Assembly (NCBI RefSeq): GCF_013415365.1
Contig: NZ_JACBYB010000017.1
Location: 1-40,032 of the forward strand
Reading direction: 5' to 3'
Length of the DNA stretch: 40,032 nucleotides
Source: Gemella sp. GL1
GTDB taxonomy: Bacteria; Bacillota; Bacilli; Staphylococcales; Gemellaceae
Shown: piece by piece, positions 33,057 to 40,032 of the stretch
Position numbering within the stretch: the stretch's first letter is position 1
Layout of the letters: each line of letters begins with the position of its first letter
Notes under the pieces: model-generated
Told to the model about the DNA's origin: nothing
Databases searched by the model: none
What the model saw: only the letters and a program-made list of their open reading frames with translations
Translations under genes and position numbers: made by a program

Positions 33057-34865
33057 ATGTCTGAAGTAAAATTAGTAGATAGGAAAGATGTAGAAGAAAA
33101 ATACAGCTGGGATATATCTCTTATATACTCTAGTGACGAAATGTTCCACGAGGAACTTAAAAAATTAGAGAAAAAGATAGAAGATTTTAAACTAAAGTAT
33201 GAAGGGAAATTAAATAATCTAGATAGTCTAGATGAGGCTATTAAGAAGTATGAAGAATATCTTTACGAAGATTCAAAACTGAGTCACTATGCCACTTTGC
33301 CTCCAACAGTGGATAGATTCAATGAAAAAGTAATCGCAAATGAACAAGTCTATCTCAACTTCTATAATAAGCTGGCAAGAATAAAAGCAGGATTTATGAG
33401 TGAGATAAATGACCTAGATGATAATTTTTTAAGGAAATTTATAAAAAGTAAAAGACCAGACCTAGCCTATTACATAAATAATATTATTGCATATAAAAAA
33501 CACAGCCTATCAAAAGAGGCAGAAGAAGTAGTATCTTCTTTAGAATCCTTGCCATCATTTTACAATCTCTATGAAGTAACCAAGTTTGAAGATATGAGTT
33601 TTGACAACTTCATAGTTAATGGAAAGGAATATGAAAACTCTTACAATCTCTATGAAAATATATACGAAAGTCATAGTGATAAAGATATAAGGCGAGAAGC
33701 TGCTAAGTCATTTTATAAAGGCCTAAATGCTTATAAAAATACAACGGCAAATGAGTACATATGTCACATAAAAAAAGAAAAGGTAATGTCCAAATTAAGG
33801 GGTTATGATTCAGTAATAGACTATCTATTGGATCAGCAAAATGGGGATAGACAATTATACGATAGACAAATCCAAGTCTTGATGAAAGACCTAGCTCCCC
33901 ACATTAGAAGATATATCAAACTCTTGGCTAGAGAGCATGGGATTGGAGATATGAGTTTTGCTGATTGCAAAATTGCACTAGACCCAGACTATGCTGTAGA
34001 TATGACTATTGAAGAATCAAGAGATTTTTTAAAAAAATCACTTGCAATCCTAGGAGAAGACTATTTGAAAATGATTGATAGGGCCTATGATGAGCGCTGG
34101 ATAGACTTTCCACAAAATAAGGGAAAATCAACAGGAGGCTTTTGTGCCACAGTAGCCAATATAGGAGCCTACATTCTACTTTCTTGGACTGGTAAGATGA
34201 AAGAAGTATTTGTATTAGCTCATGAATTGGGTCATGCCTATCACTTTATGGCCACTGGGAAAGAGCAAAGCATGCTAAATAATGATTGCCCCCTTTATTT
34301 TGTAGAAGCTCCATCAACAGCCAATGAAGTACTAGTATCTGAGCACCTACTAAAAACAAGTCATGACCCTAGATTTAAGGCGTGGGTTATTTCCAATATG
34401 ATAGGAAGTACATACTTCCACAATATGGTAACCCACTATTTAGAAGCTCTATTCCAAGATAGAATCTATAAAATGCTAGATGAGGAGCAAGTAATAAGAG
34501 CGGAAACTCTGTCAGAAGTTAAGAAAGCAGTCCTAGAGGAATTTTTTGGGAACAGCTTAGAAGTAAATGATGGAGCAGAACTCACTTGGATGCGTCAACC
34601 GCATTATTACATGGGTCTATATCCCTACACTTATTCAGCAGGTCTAACCATAGGAACAGCAATAGCAAAGAAAATAGAAAAAGAAGAAGGAGCAGCCAAG
34701 ATGTGGCTAGATAGCCTTGCTAAAGGTTCATCAATGTCAGCAAAAGACTTAGCAAAAGCTGCAGATTGTGATGTTTCGACAGAAGAAGCACTAAAAGCAG
34801 CTATATCTTATGTTGGTCACTTAGTAGACCAACTATATGAATTAAGTGATGCAGTAAAGAAATAA
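33057..34865 (+). CDS. pepF: Oligoendopeptidase F (peptidase M3B)
   Basis: A cytoplasmic zinc metallopeptidase of 602 residues that degrades oligopeptides. The zinc-binding HExxH is in VLAHELGHAYHF near residue 390, with the third ligand expected in FVEAPSTANEVLVSEHLL about 26 residues later. The N-terminal WDISLIYSS and C-terminal QPHYYMGLYPYTYSAGL segments are typical of PepF. AAAAGGAG precedes the ATG. It is monocistronic with its own terminator. Confidence 0.95.
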   Translation: MSEVKLVDRKDVEEKYSWDISLIYSSDEMFHEELKKLEKKIEDFKLKYEGKLNNLDSLDEAIKKYEEYLYEDSKLSHYATLPPTVDRFNEKVIANEQVYLNFYNKLARIKAGFMSEINDLDDNFLRKFIKSKRPDLAYYINNIIAYKKHSLSKEAEEVVSSLESLPSFYNLYEVTKFEDMSFDNFIVNGKEYENSYNLYENIYESHSDKDIRREAAKSFYKGLNAYKNTTANEYICHIKKEKVMSKLRGYDSVIDYLLDQQNGDRQLYDRQIQVLMKDLAPHIRRYIKLLAREHGIGDMSFADCKIALDPDYAVDMTIEESRDFLKKSLAILGEDYLKMIDRAYDERWIDFPQNKGKSTGGFCATVANIGAYILLSWTGKMKEVFVLAHELGHAYHFMATGKEQSMLNNDCPLYFVEAPSTANEVLVSEHLLKTSHDPRFKAWVISNMIGSTYFHNMVTHYLEALFQDRIYKMLDEEQVIRAETLSEVKKAVLEEFFGNSLEVNDGAELTWMRQPHYYMGLYPYTYSAGLTIGTAIAKKIEKEEGAAKMWLDSLAKGSSMSAKDLAKAADCDVSTEEALKAAISYVGHLVDQLYELSDAVKK

Positions 34866-34954
34866 CATTAAGGAAAAATAATAAAAAGTTTTTAGATGAA
34901 ATTTTTCTATAGAAAACCAGTATAGAAACTAGAAAAAATTAATAAATATAGATA

Positions 34955-34997
34955 AAAAACTACTTTAGTAAAAATAAAGCTAAAGTAGTTTTTATTT
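34955..34997 (+). terminator. Terminator after pepF
   Basis: AAAAACTACTTTAG pairs with CTAAAGTAGTTTTT (14 bp) around an 11-base loop, followed by ATTTTA. Confidence 0.9.
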
Positions 34998-35035
34998 TAA
35001 TAGCCCCCTTAAAAAATCGAAAATATAAAGAATGT

Positions 35036-35073
35036 TTCAGAAATATTGAAATATATTCAGAAAATTATCTGAA
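35036..35073 (+). promoter_or_regulatory. Tandem palindromes, candidate operators of the large surface-protein gene
   Basis: TTCAGA occurs at 35036-35041 and 35056-35061, exactly 20 bp apart. Each is followed by an inverted partner: TGAA at 35047-35050 and TCTGAA at 35068-35073. They lie just upstream of the candidate -35. The arrangement suits a dimeric regulator binding twice on one DNA face. Confidence 0.35.
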
Positions 35074-35079
35074 ATTATA

Positions 35080-35108
35080 TTTACTTTTGATGGACTATAT
35101 AGTAGAAT
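35080..35108 (+). promoter_or_regulatory. Candidate promoter of the large surface-protein gene
   Basis: TTTACT (35080-35085) and TAGAAT (35103-35108) are spaced by 17 bp. Both hexamers are imperfect. Confidence 0.4.
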
Positions 35109-35132
35109 TAAATCGAAATAAGGAGGGATAGT

Positions 35133-35150
35133 ATGAAGAAAATGAAATAA
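35133..35150 (+). CDS. Five-codon mini-ORF in the leader
   Basis: ATG AAG AAA ATG AAA TAA (MKKMK) is preceded at good spacing by AAGGAGGGAT, a better ribosome-binding site than that of the large gene downstream. Its stop opens a 12-bp tandem repeat. It may be a translated leader controlling the downstream gene, or the relic start of an ORF disrupted by the repeat. Confidence 0.3.
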   Translation: MKKMK

Positions 35151-35171
35151 AAAATAAAATAAAAAATAAAA
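35148..35171 (+). repeat. 12-bp tandem repeat, two copies
   Basis: TAAAAAATAAAA occurs twice head to tail between the mini-ORF and the surface-protein start. Confidence 0.7.
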
Positions 35172-35207
35172 TTAAATTAATATAGAGGCTAAAGAGAAAG
35201 GAATATA

Positions 35208-38200
35208 ATGAAAAGGAAATTTAAAAAAATAGGAAAAATAGTCCTATTATCAATATTATTGAATTCTTGGTCACCTTATGCAGAATTAGCTGCTATGGAA
35301 AAAGAAAAAGCTGTGGCAAGTCAAGAAGTTGTGGAAAAACAAGAAAAATATCCCCAAAGCCAAGCTCCTATAAATAGTCAAGAAAAAGCTGTAAAAAACC
35401 TTGAAACAATAATAATAGGACAAGATAATACAGAAGAAGGGCAATACCAGAAAGAAGTACTAGTAGAAGAAAAGACAGATACGAAAGCAAAAATAAGTTC
35501 ACATGAGATAGTAGGTCAAGTAAATCCAGAGGCAAACGGACTGGACTACTATAAAGATTTGAAAATAAAAGTAGTAGGAGAAAATTTAACAGATGATAAT
35601 ATATTGACCAAAGAGGGATTACATTGGTCAGACAAATCAAAAGCAGAGCTTATAAAAGGAAATCAAGACGGTAATATTAATGATGAGAGAAGTTTTGGAA
35701 AGCAAAATAACCCGACAGTAGATACAAAAGCCTTTAGTTTAAACAAAGGAGATTCTGGGAGAATAAGTTTTGTAGGAAAAACAAAATCCAATCAAGATCT
35801 GGACTTGATCTGGACAGTAGAAGATAGCGATACAGAAGATTGGCAGTTAAATTCACCCTACGCTATAGAAGAAAAAATCAGAGGTTTAGCCTTTACTGGG
35901 GAACAAACAATCCCAGATTCAACAGGAAATTCAATAGTAGTTCTATACAATCAAGCAGGAAAATTAAAACTAAAATATCAAATTGTAAAGCACGGAAGTA
36001 ACATTCCTCAAGAAGTACTTATAAATTTTATCTCAACAGATATTGATGCTGGACAGGGTGTTGAGACAAACCTAGCCAATATAGTAGAATACATACCAAA
36101 AGAATCAGGACTAAGTAAAAAAGACGGCATAATTTATGATAATGTAGACGGAATAGTAGGGCTTAATGGGTCAAAAGATATACCAAGAGGATCATACCTG
36201 GGGGCAGGGTTATTATCGAATTTTGACTATACATTCTATTCACCAGCACCAGAAAGAGCCAATGACTATAAATATCCAGTAGGAGTAAGATACGATATAT
36301 TCGGTTCAGCCTTGCAGACAGATATGCTTATAAAATATAAGCAAAAACTGAAAATAGAATATATAGACCAAGATGGAAAAAAATTAAAAGAAAATGAATT
36401 CTATTGGGGATATACAGACCTAAAATATCAATTAAAAACACAAAAAATTGATGGATATAAAATAAAAGATATAGAAGAGGACTTTAAAGATCTAAAAAAC
36501 TTATCAATAAAATATATCTATCAAAAAGAAGAAGAGGTCACAACAGAAAGACAGACAGAGAAAAGTACTACAAGTAGAACCACAGAACCACAAACAGAGA
36601 AAGAAACAAGTAGTAGGACAGCAGCACCGCAAACAGAGAAAGAAACAAGCAGTACGACTACAGAACCGCAAACAGAGAAAGCAACAAGTAGTAGGACTGC
36701 AGCACCGCAAACAGAGAAAGAAACAAGTAGTAGGACTGCAGCACCACAAACAGAGAAAGAAACAAGTAGTAGGACAGCAGAACCGCAAACAGAAAAAGAA
36801 ACAAGTAGTAGGACTACAGAACCGCAAACAGAGAAAGAAACAAGTAGTAGGACGGCAGCACCGCAAACAGAGAAAGAAACAAGTAGTAGGACTACAGCAC
36901 CGCAAACGGAAAAAGCAACAAGCAGTACAACAGTACTACAAACAGAAAAAGAAACAAGTAGTAGGACAGCAGCACCGCAAACAGAGAAAGTAACAAGTAG
37001 TACGACTACAGAACCGCAAACGGAAAAAGTAACAAGCAGTACAACAGTACTACAAACAGAAAAAGAAACAAGTAGTAGGACAGCAGCACCGCAAACAGAG
37101 AAAGAAACAAGCAGTACAACAGTACTACAAACAGAAAAAGAAACAAGTAGTAGGACAGCAGCACCGCAAACAGAGAAAGCAACAAGCAGCACAAGCCCGC
37201 AAACGGAAAAAGCAACAAGCAGTACGACTACAGAACCGCAAACAGAGAAAGAAACAAGTAGTACGACTGCAGCACCACAAACAGAAAAAGAAACAAAAAC
37301 TACTTCTAGTAAAAACCTAATTGCTCCGCAGACTACACAAACAAGTACAAGACCTCCACAAGTAGGGCAAGAGTCAAAACAAATAGAAAAATCAACAAAA
37401 TTAGTCCAAACAAGACCAAAAGAAAATAGGCCTCAAAATATCTCTTATATTTCAAACATAAGAAATAATTATGTACAAACTAACAGCATAATGACAGGGT
37501 CTACTATAAATTATATTCAGCCAAACAGTCCAATAGTAGAGCCAGCTACAAATTATGTGCAAAGCAATAGCATAATGACAAGGCCAGCTACAAATTATGC
37601 ACAGCCAAATAGTCTAATAAACAAAAGCTCTGGACAAGCCCTTACCGAAGAAAAATATATTCCTTTGGAAATTCTTAAGTTAGCTACTGTTTATAAGTCT
37701 AGTGATTTTGAAATAAATACAGGTATGTTAGAATATGAGAAAAAGTTATTTTTAGACTATGTAAAAAATGTTGCCGATGAGGCCAGAAGCAAATATGGAA
37801 ATGATAAAAGTAAGATAGACCATACTGTGGCCAATGCGATAGCATACCCTAGTTATCATAAGGATAAATTACAATCTCTGGTAAATGATTTTGGAGAAAA
37901 ACCTAAATATCTAACTGCTGATCTAGAAAAGTTTATGAAAAAAATTCATAGTAAAGACTTTTATTATATAGATTTTCCTCATTTGGCAGCCACAGTGGCA
38001 AGTGACCAGAAGAGCGGGACACTTAAAGAAATTATAAAGTTTATAGCGGGAACAAATATGTTAACTTTAATAGACGGTAATCTATCTAGCAAGGATAATT
38101 TTTTTCAACAAAACTCACTAACAGGGGATCTCTTGACTATTATAGATGACAAAGATAAAAAAACAGATGTGGATGTCTATATATTTAAGTATTACCCAGA

Positions 38201-39320
38201 ATATAAAGATTTAACATTAGATCAACAAATAGAAAAACACTATAATTTAAAAAATCTAGATGAAAAACGAAAAGAATTGTACAGGGAAGCCTTAGCCGCA
38301 CAAGCAAAAGGAGCCCGCAGTCCAGAGAAGCAAGAGTTTTATAATGTTTTGGCTGCCACAGCAACCCTAGGAGGATTTGGCTTGATATCTTTAACGTTAT
38401 ACAGACAATTTAAAGAAAAATTGTATCAATATGCTAAACCAAAAATAAAACAGCTAATCAAGTTGACTTCAAGATTGGGTGAAAATATAGTAGAATTTAA
38501 AAATAACCTTTTAGGATATATCCAAAAGAAAATAACAGAACCATTAGCTAATAAGATACAGAGTCTAGCTAAAACTATTAAAAGAGTAGCTAAAAAATCA
38601 TATAATACAAGTGTAAATAGAGTGAAAAAAGGCTACAATAAGTATGTAAAACCCTTTGTAAATAGGGTGAAAAAAGGCTATAACAAGTATGTAAAACCGC
38701 TTGTGAGTAGAGTGAAAAAAGGCTATAACAAGTATGTAAAACCGCTTGTAAATAGGGTGAAAAAAGGCTACAATAAGTATGTAAAACCCTTTGTAAATAG
38801 AGTAAAAAAAGGCTACAATAAGTATGTAAAACCCTTTGTAAATAGAGTAAAAAAAGGCTACAATAAGTATGTAAAACCCTTTATAAATAGGGTGAAAAGA
38901 GGCTACAACAGGTATGTAAAACCAATCTATACAAACTATATAAGATCGGCATATAATAAGTATGTAAAACCAATCTATACAAACTATATAAGGCCAGCAT
39001 ATAACAACTATGTAAAACCAATCTATACAAACTATATAAGACCGGCATACAACAGGTATGTAAAACCAATCTACACAAACTATATAAGGCCAGCATATAA
39101 CAACTATGTAAAACCAATCTACACAAACTATATAAGGCCGGCATATAACAACTATGTAAAACCAATCTACACAAACTATATAAGGCCGGCATACAACAAC
39201 TATGTAAAACCAATAGTACAGCCAACATATGAAAGAATAATAAAACCAGCAGCAAGCTATGTATGGAATCATACCCCGCAACCAGTAAAAAACTTTATAA
39301 GTAAATTCAAATTTTGGTAG
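35208..39320 (+). CDS. Large repeat-rich secreted surface protein with basic repetitive C-terminus
   Basis: A 1370-residue predicted adhesin-like protein. Residues 1-31 are a signal peptide (KIVLLSILLNSWSPYAELAA). Residues ~90-380 form an N-terminal domain; TDIDAGQGVETN and GSKDIPRGSYLGAGL loosely recall GbpC/antigen I/II-type lectin folds, with low confidence. A MucBP-like module lies at ~383-440 (KIEYIDQDGKKL to SIKYIYQ). Then come 20 QTEK repeats (447-697), an NYVQ/NYAQ linker (~755-805), an unrecognised domain (~810-1040) and a hydrophobic stretch (~1044-1065). The last 300 residues are very basic, with seven 15-residue and six 16-residue repeats, ending ISKFKFW. There is no LPXTG signal. 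AAAGGA precedes the ATG. Function is unknown; adhesion is inferred from architecture. Confidence 0.75.
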   Translation: MKRKFKKIGKIVLLSILLNSWSPYAELAAMEKEKAVASQEVVEKQEKYPQSQAPINSQEKAVKNLETIIIGQDNTEEGQYQKEVLVEEKTDTKAKISSHEIVGQVNPEANGLDYYKDLKIKVVGENLTDDNILTKEGLHWSDKSKAELIKGNQDGNINDERSFGKQNNPTVDTKAFSLNKGDSGRISFVGKTKSNQDLDLIWTVEDSDTEDWQLNSPYAIEEKIRGLAFTGEQTIPDSTGNSIVVLYNQAGKLKLKYQIVKHGSNIPQEVLINFISTDIDAGQGVETNLANIVEYIPKESGLSKKDGIIYDNVDGIVGLNGSKDIPRGSYLGAGLLSNFDYTFYSPAPERANDYKYPVGVRYDIFGSALQTDMLIKYKQKLKIEYIDQDGKKLKENEFYWGYTDLKYQLKTQKIDGYKIKDIEEDFKDLKNLSIKYIYQKEEEVTTERQTEKSTTSRTTEPQTEKETSSRTAAPQTEKETSSTTTEPQTEKATSSRTAAPQTEKETSSRTAAPQTEKETSSRTAEPQTEKETSSRTTEPQTEKETSSRTAAPQTEKETSSRTTAPQTEKATSSTTVLQTEKETSSRTAAPQTEKVTSSTTTEPQTEKVTSSTTVLQTEKETSSRTAAPQTEKETSSTTVLQTEKETSSRTAAPQTEKATSSTSPQTEKATSSTTTEPQTEKETSSTTAAPQTEKETKTTSSKNLIAPQTTQTSTRPPQVGQESKQIEKSTKLVQTRPKENRPQNISYISNIRNNYVQTNSIMTGSTINYIQPNSPIVEPATNYVQSNSIMTRPATNYAQPNSLINKSSGQALTEEKYIPLEILKLATVYKSSDFEINTGMLEYEKKLFLDYVKNVADEARSKYGNDKSKIDHTVANAIAYPSYHKDKLQSLVNDFGEKPKYLTADLEKFMKKIHSKDFYYIDFPHLAATVASDQKSGTLKEIIKFIAGTNMLTLIDGNLSSKDNFFQQNSLTGDLLTIIDDKDKKTDVDVYIFKYYPEYKDLTLDQQIEKHYNLKNLDEKRKELYREALAAQAKGARSPEKQEFYNVLAATATLGGFGLISLTLYRQFKEKLYQYAKPKIKQLIKLTSRLGENIVEFKNNLLGYIQKKITEPLANKIQSLAKTIKRVAKKSYNTSVNRVKKGYNKYVKPFVNRVKKGYNKYVKPLVSRVKKGYNKYVKPLVNRVKKGYNKYVKPFVNRVKKGYNKYVKPFVNRVKKGYNKYVKPFINRVKRGYNRYVKPIYTNYIRSAYNKYVKPIYTNYIRPAYNNYVKPIYTNYIRPAYNRYVKPIYTNYIRPAYNNYVKPIYTNYIRPAYNNYVKPIYTNYIRPAYNNYVKPIVQPTYERIIKPAASYVWNHTPQPVKNFISKFKFW
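36546..37299 (+). repeat. 39-bp coding minisatellite (20 QTEK units)
   Basis: Twenty units of the type PQTEKETSSRTAA, mostly 13 codons, with 12-codon variants around VLQTEK and SPQTEK. Codon-level similarity between units is high (CCGCAAACAGAGAAAGAAAC recurs), so recent expansion or contraction by recombination is likely. The segment is Thr/Ser/Pro-rich and probably an extended, possibly glycosylated stalk. Confidence 0.9.
38613..38927 (+). repeat. Seven 45-bp repeats encoding basic NRVKKGYNKYVKP units
   Basis: Seven in-register 15-residue units of the type VNRVKKGYNKYVKPF (last one INRVKRGYNRYVKPI), residues 1136-1240. Five or six lysines or arginines per unit with regularly spaced Tyr give a strongly cationic array. 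Confidence 0.9.
38928..39215 (+). repeat. Six 48-bp repeats encoding YTNYIRPAYNNYVKPI units
   Basis: Six 16-residue units, residues 1241-1336, all sharing AYN-YVKP with the preceding 15-residue family, so the two arrays have a common ancestor. Tyr-rich and moderately basic. They are followed by a unique 34-residue tail. Confidence 0.9.
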
Positions 39321-39402
39321 GAGAAAAAATGAAAATAATAAAAATAATAATAACAATAATAATACTGCTAATAACTTATGCATATATATCCTTTAATCTA
39401 GT
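39276..39402 (+). repeat. Direct repeat, copy 1 (127 bp)
   Basis: Spans the last 14 codons and stop of the large surface-protein gene and the first ~24 codons of the small acidic protein gene. It is identical to 39906-40032, giving a 630-bp period. Confidence 0.95.
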
Positions 39403-39850
39403 AGATAATAGTGTATACTATGCCAAAAGAACCCCCCATAAAGATGGGGCAGTACCAGAAATGTCAGCCCTATTAGATAATATGTACTGGCTCTATTTAG
39501 AAGGAGAGATAAAGCCGGGTCTTATCTATGATAAAGATGGAAATAATATGCTGTATTTTAATAATAAAACAGAAATAATATCTACAACCTATGATGGATA
39601 CTGGTATGATAAAGAAATAGGAGAGATTGAGGAAGAATATAAATATGATGAAAATTTTAAATATATCTATAGCTCTAAGGGAAAGAGAGAAGATATAGGG
39701 GAGGAATTTTACCTAAGTGAAGAAGAGCAAGAAAAAATAAAAGAGGAGATGTATGACAAGCTAAGACCCTTGATAGAAGAGCAAGATGTAGAACCCTTAA
39801 TCAATCTCCAATGGATATTCAATTGGAAATATAAAGATAGATTTAATTAA
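39329..39850 (+). CDS. Small acidic membrane-anchored or secreted protein of unknown function
   Basis: A 173-residue protein with an N-terminal signal anchor (IIKIIITIIILLITYAYISF) and no lipobox Cys. The exposed part is rich in Glu, Asp, Tyr and Lys, with an acidic second half (EIGEIEEEYKYDENF, LSEEEQEKIKEEMYDKLR). No family was recognised. ATG 39329 is chosen because TAGGAG at 39318-39323 precedes it; an in-frame TTG at 39314 lies inside the upstream gene. It starts 8 bp after the large surface-protein gene, so it is co-transcribed. It begins again at 39959. Its acidity next to a very basic partner suggests interaction, but that is inference. Confidence 0.7.
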   Translation: MKIIKIIITIIILLITYAYISFNLVDNSVYYAKRTPHKDGAVPEMSALLDNMYWLYLEGEIKPGLIYDKDGNNMLYFNNKTEIISTTYDGYWYDKEIGEIEEEYKYDENFKYIYSSKGKREDIGEEFYLSEEEQEKIKEEMYDKLRPLIEEQDVEPLINLQWIFNWKYKDRFN

Positions 39851-39857
39851 TTTATAG

Positions 39858-39892
39858 ACCTAGCTTAGATAAAATCTAGGCTAGGTTTTATA
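39858..39892 (+). terminator. Terminator after the small acidic protein
   Basis: ACCTAGCTTAGA and TCTAGGCTAGGT form a 12-bp stem with one wobble pair and a TAAAA loop, followed by a modest TTTTATAATATTTT tract. Confidence 0.75.
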
Positions 39893-39905
39893 ATATTTTG
39901 ATTCA

Positions 39906-39950
39906 CCGCAACCAGTAAAAAACTTTATAAGTAAATTCAAATTTTGGTAG
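39906..39950 (+). pseudogene. Orphan 3' tail of the large surface-protein gene
   Basis: Fourteen codons plus stop identical to the end of the full gene, with no start and an upstream in-frame stop 4 codons before the homology. It is a by-product of the duplication and not a gene. Confidence 0.8.
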
Positions 39951-39958
39951 GAGAAAAA

Positions 39959-40032
39959 ATGAAAATAATAAAAATAATAATAACAATAATAATACTGCTA
40001 ATAACTTATGCATATATATCCTTTAATCTAGT
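39959..40032 (+). CDS. Second copy of the small acidic protein gene, partial
   Basis: The first 24 codons (from MKIIKIIITIIILL) are identical to the gene at 39329, with the same TAGGAG ribosome-binding site. The gene is cut by the window edge, so whether the remainder diverges or is intact cannot be seen. Confidence 0.75.
   Translation, partial: MKIIKIIITIIILLITYAYISFNL

Larger units (their letters stand above)
34866..35207. other. Long leader/intergenic region before the surface-protein gene
   Basis: About 340 bp. It holds the pepF terminator, the tandem palindromes, a candidate promoter, a strong ribosome-binding site with a five-codon ORF and the 12-bp repeats. The predicted 5' untranslated leader of roughly 90 bases is long for this genome. 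Confidence 0.6.
39906..40032 (+). repeat. Direct repeat, copy 2 (127 bp, runs to window edge)
   Basis: An exact copy of 39276-39402. It contains an orphan tail of the large surface protein (PQPVKNFISKFKFW, stop) without any start codon, since an in-frame stop lies at 39891-39893. The ribosome-binding site and start of a second acidic-protein gene follow. Confidence 0.95.

Noticed and set aside
36521-37192. Long minus-strand open frames opposite the QTEK repeats
   Set aside because: They are low-complexity antisense translations of the 39-bp repeats, without ribosome-binding sites, and exist only because the repeats lack stops in those frames.
36546-39215. Repeat arrays as a possible CRISPR
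   Set aside because: The repeats are contiguous, in frame and lack unique spacers. They encode protein repeats, and no cas genes are present.
38598-39383. 261-codon minus-strand open frame opposite the YVKP repeats
   Set aside because: It is an antisense shadow of the 45/48-bp repeats, Tyr/Ile/Phe-rich with no start signals or recognisable domain.
1-40032. Insertion sequences, prophage or integrase genes
   Set aside because: No transposase, integrase or phage structural protein was recognised in any frame.

Overview
The window is a low-GC, gene-dense Firmicute chromosome segment. A Gemella-like coccus in the streptococcal/Bacillales neighbourhood is the best guess, but this is inference from gene content and not a database match. 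Pointers are the AT-rich codon use, a YSIRK-like signal peptide with an LPXTG-type tail, a mevalonate operon, a single-chain PurL, and a T-box before ileS. The window opens on a 5S rRNA gene and closes on an exact 127-bp copy of sequence found 630 bp earlier. Both edges therefore look like repeat boundaries of a short-read contig.

Layout. 1-900: 5S rRNA, a decayed tRNA-like remnant and a small MazG-like gene. 900-4460: a capD-type nucleotide-sugar dehydratase, a GT2-GtrA glycosyltransferase and ybaK in one operon. 4460-5850: two tandem TVP38/DedA-like membrane proteins. 5900-15330: the purine operon purE-K-L-C-F-M-N, with candidate PurBoxes and a 13-codon leader-like ORF between purL and purC. 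15330-16600: an LPXTG-like surface protein whose promoter has an 11-G homopolymer between -35 and -10. 16600-19800: a ZIP zinc transporter on the minus strand, a VanY-type D,D-carboxypeptidase and a membrane-anchored SH3b protein. 19900-23730: the fructose operon fruR-fruK-fruA. 23740-27390: the minus-strand upper mevalonate operon (thiolase, mvaS, mvaA). 27580-29050: sepF-ylmG-ylmH. 29180-32190: ileS behind an isoleucine T-box. 32300-34870: ung and pepF, divergent. 35000-40032: a 1370-residue repeat-rich secreted protein with a strongly basic repetitive C-terminus, followed by a small acidic membrane or secreted protein that begins again at the window edge.

Most of the window is ordinary core metabolism with clear operons and hairpin terminators, several of them bidirectional between convergent genes. 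The less ordinary parts are the two surface-protein loci. The first has a probable phase-variable promoter. The second combines a 39-bp repeat stalk, two families of 15- and 16-residue cationic C-terminal repeats in place of a sorting signal, a mini-ORF leader, and a duplicated downstream acidic partner gene.
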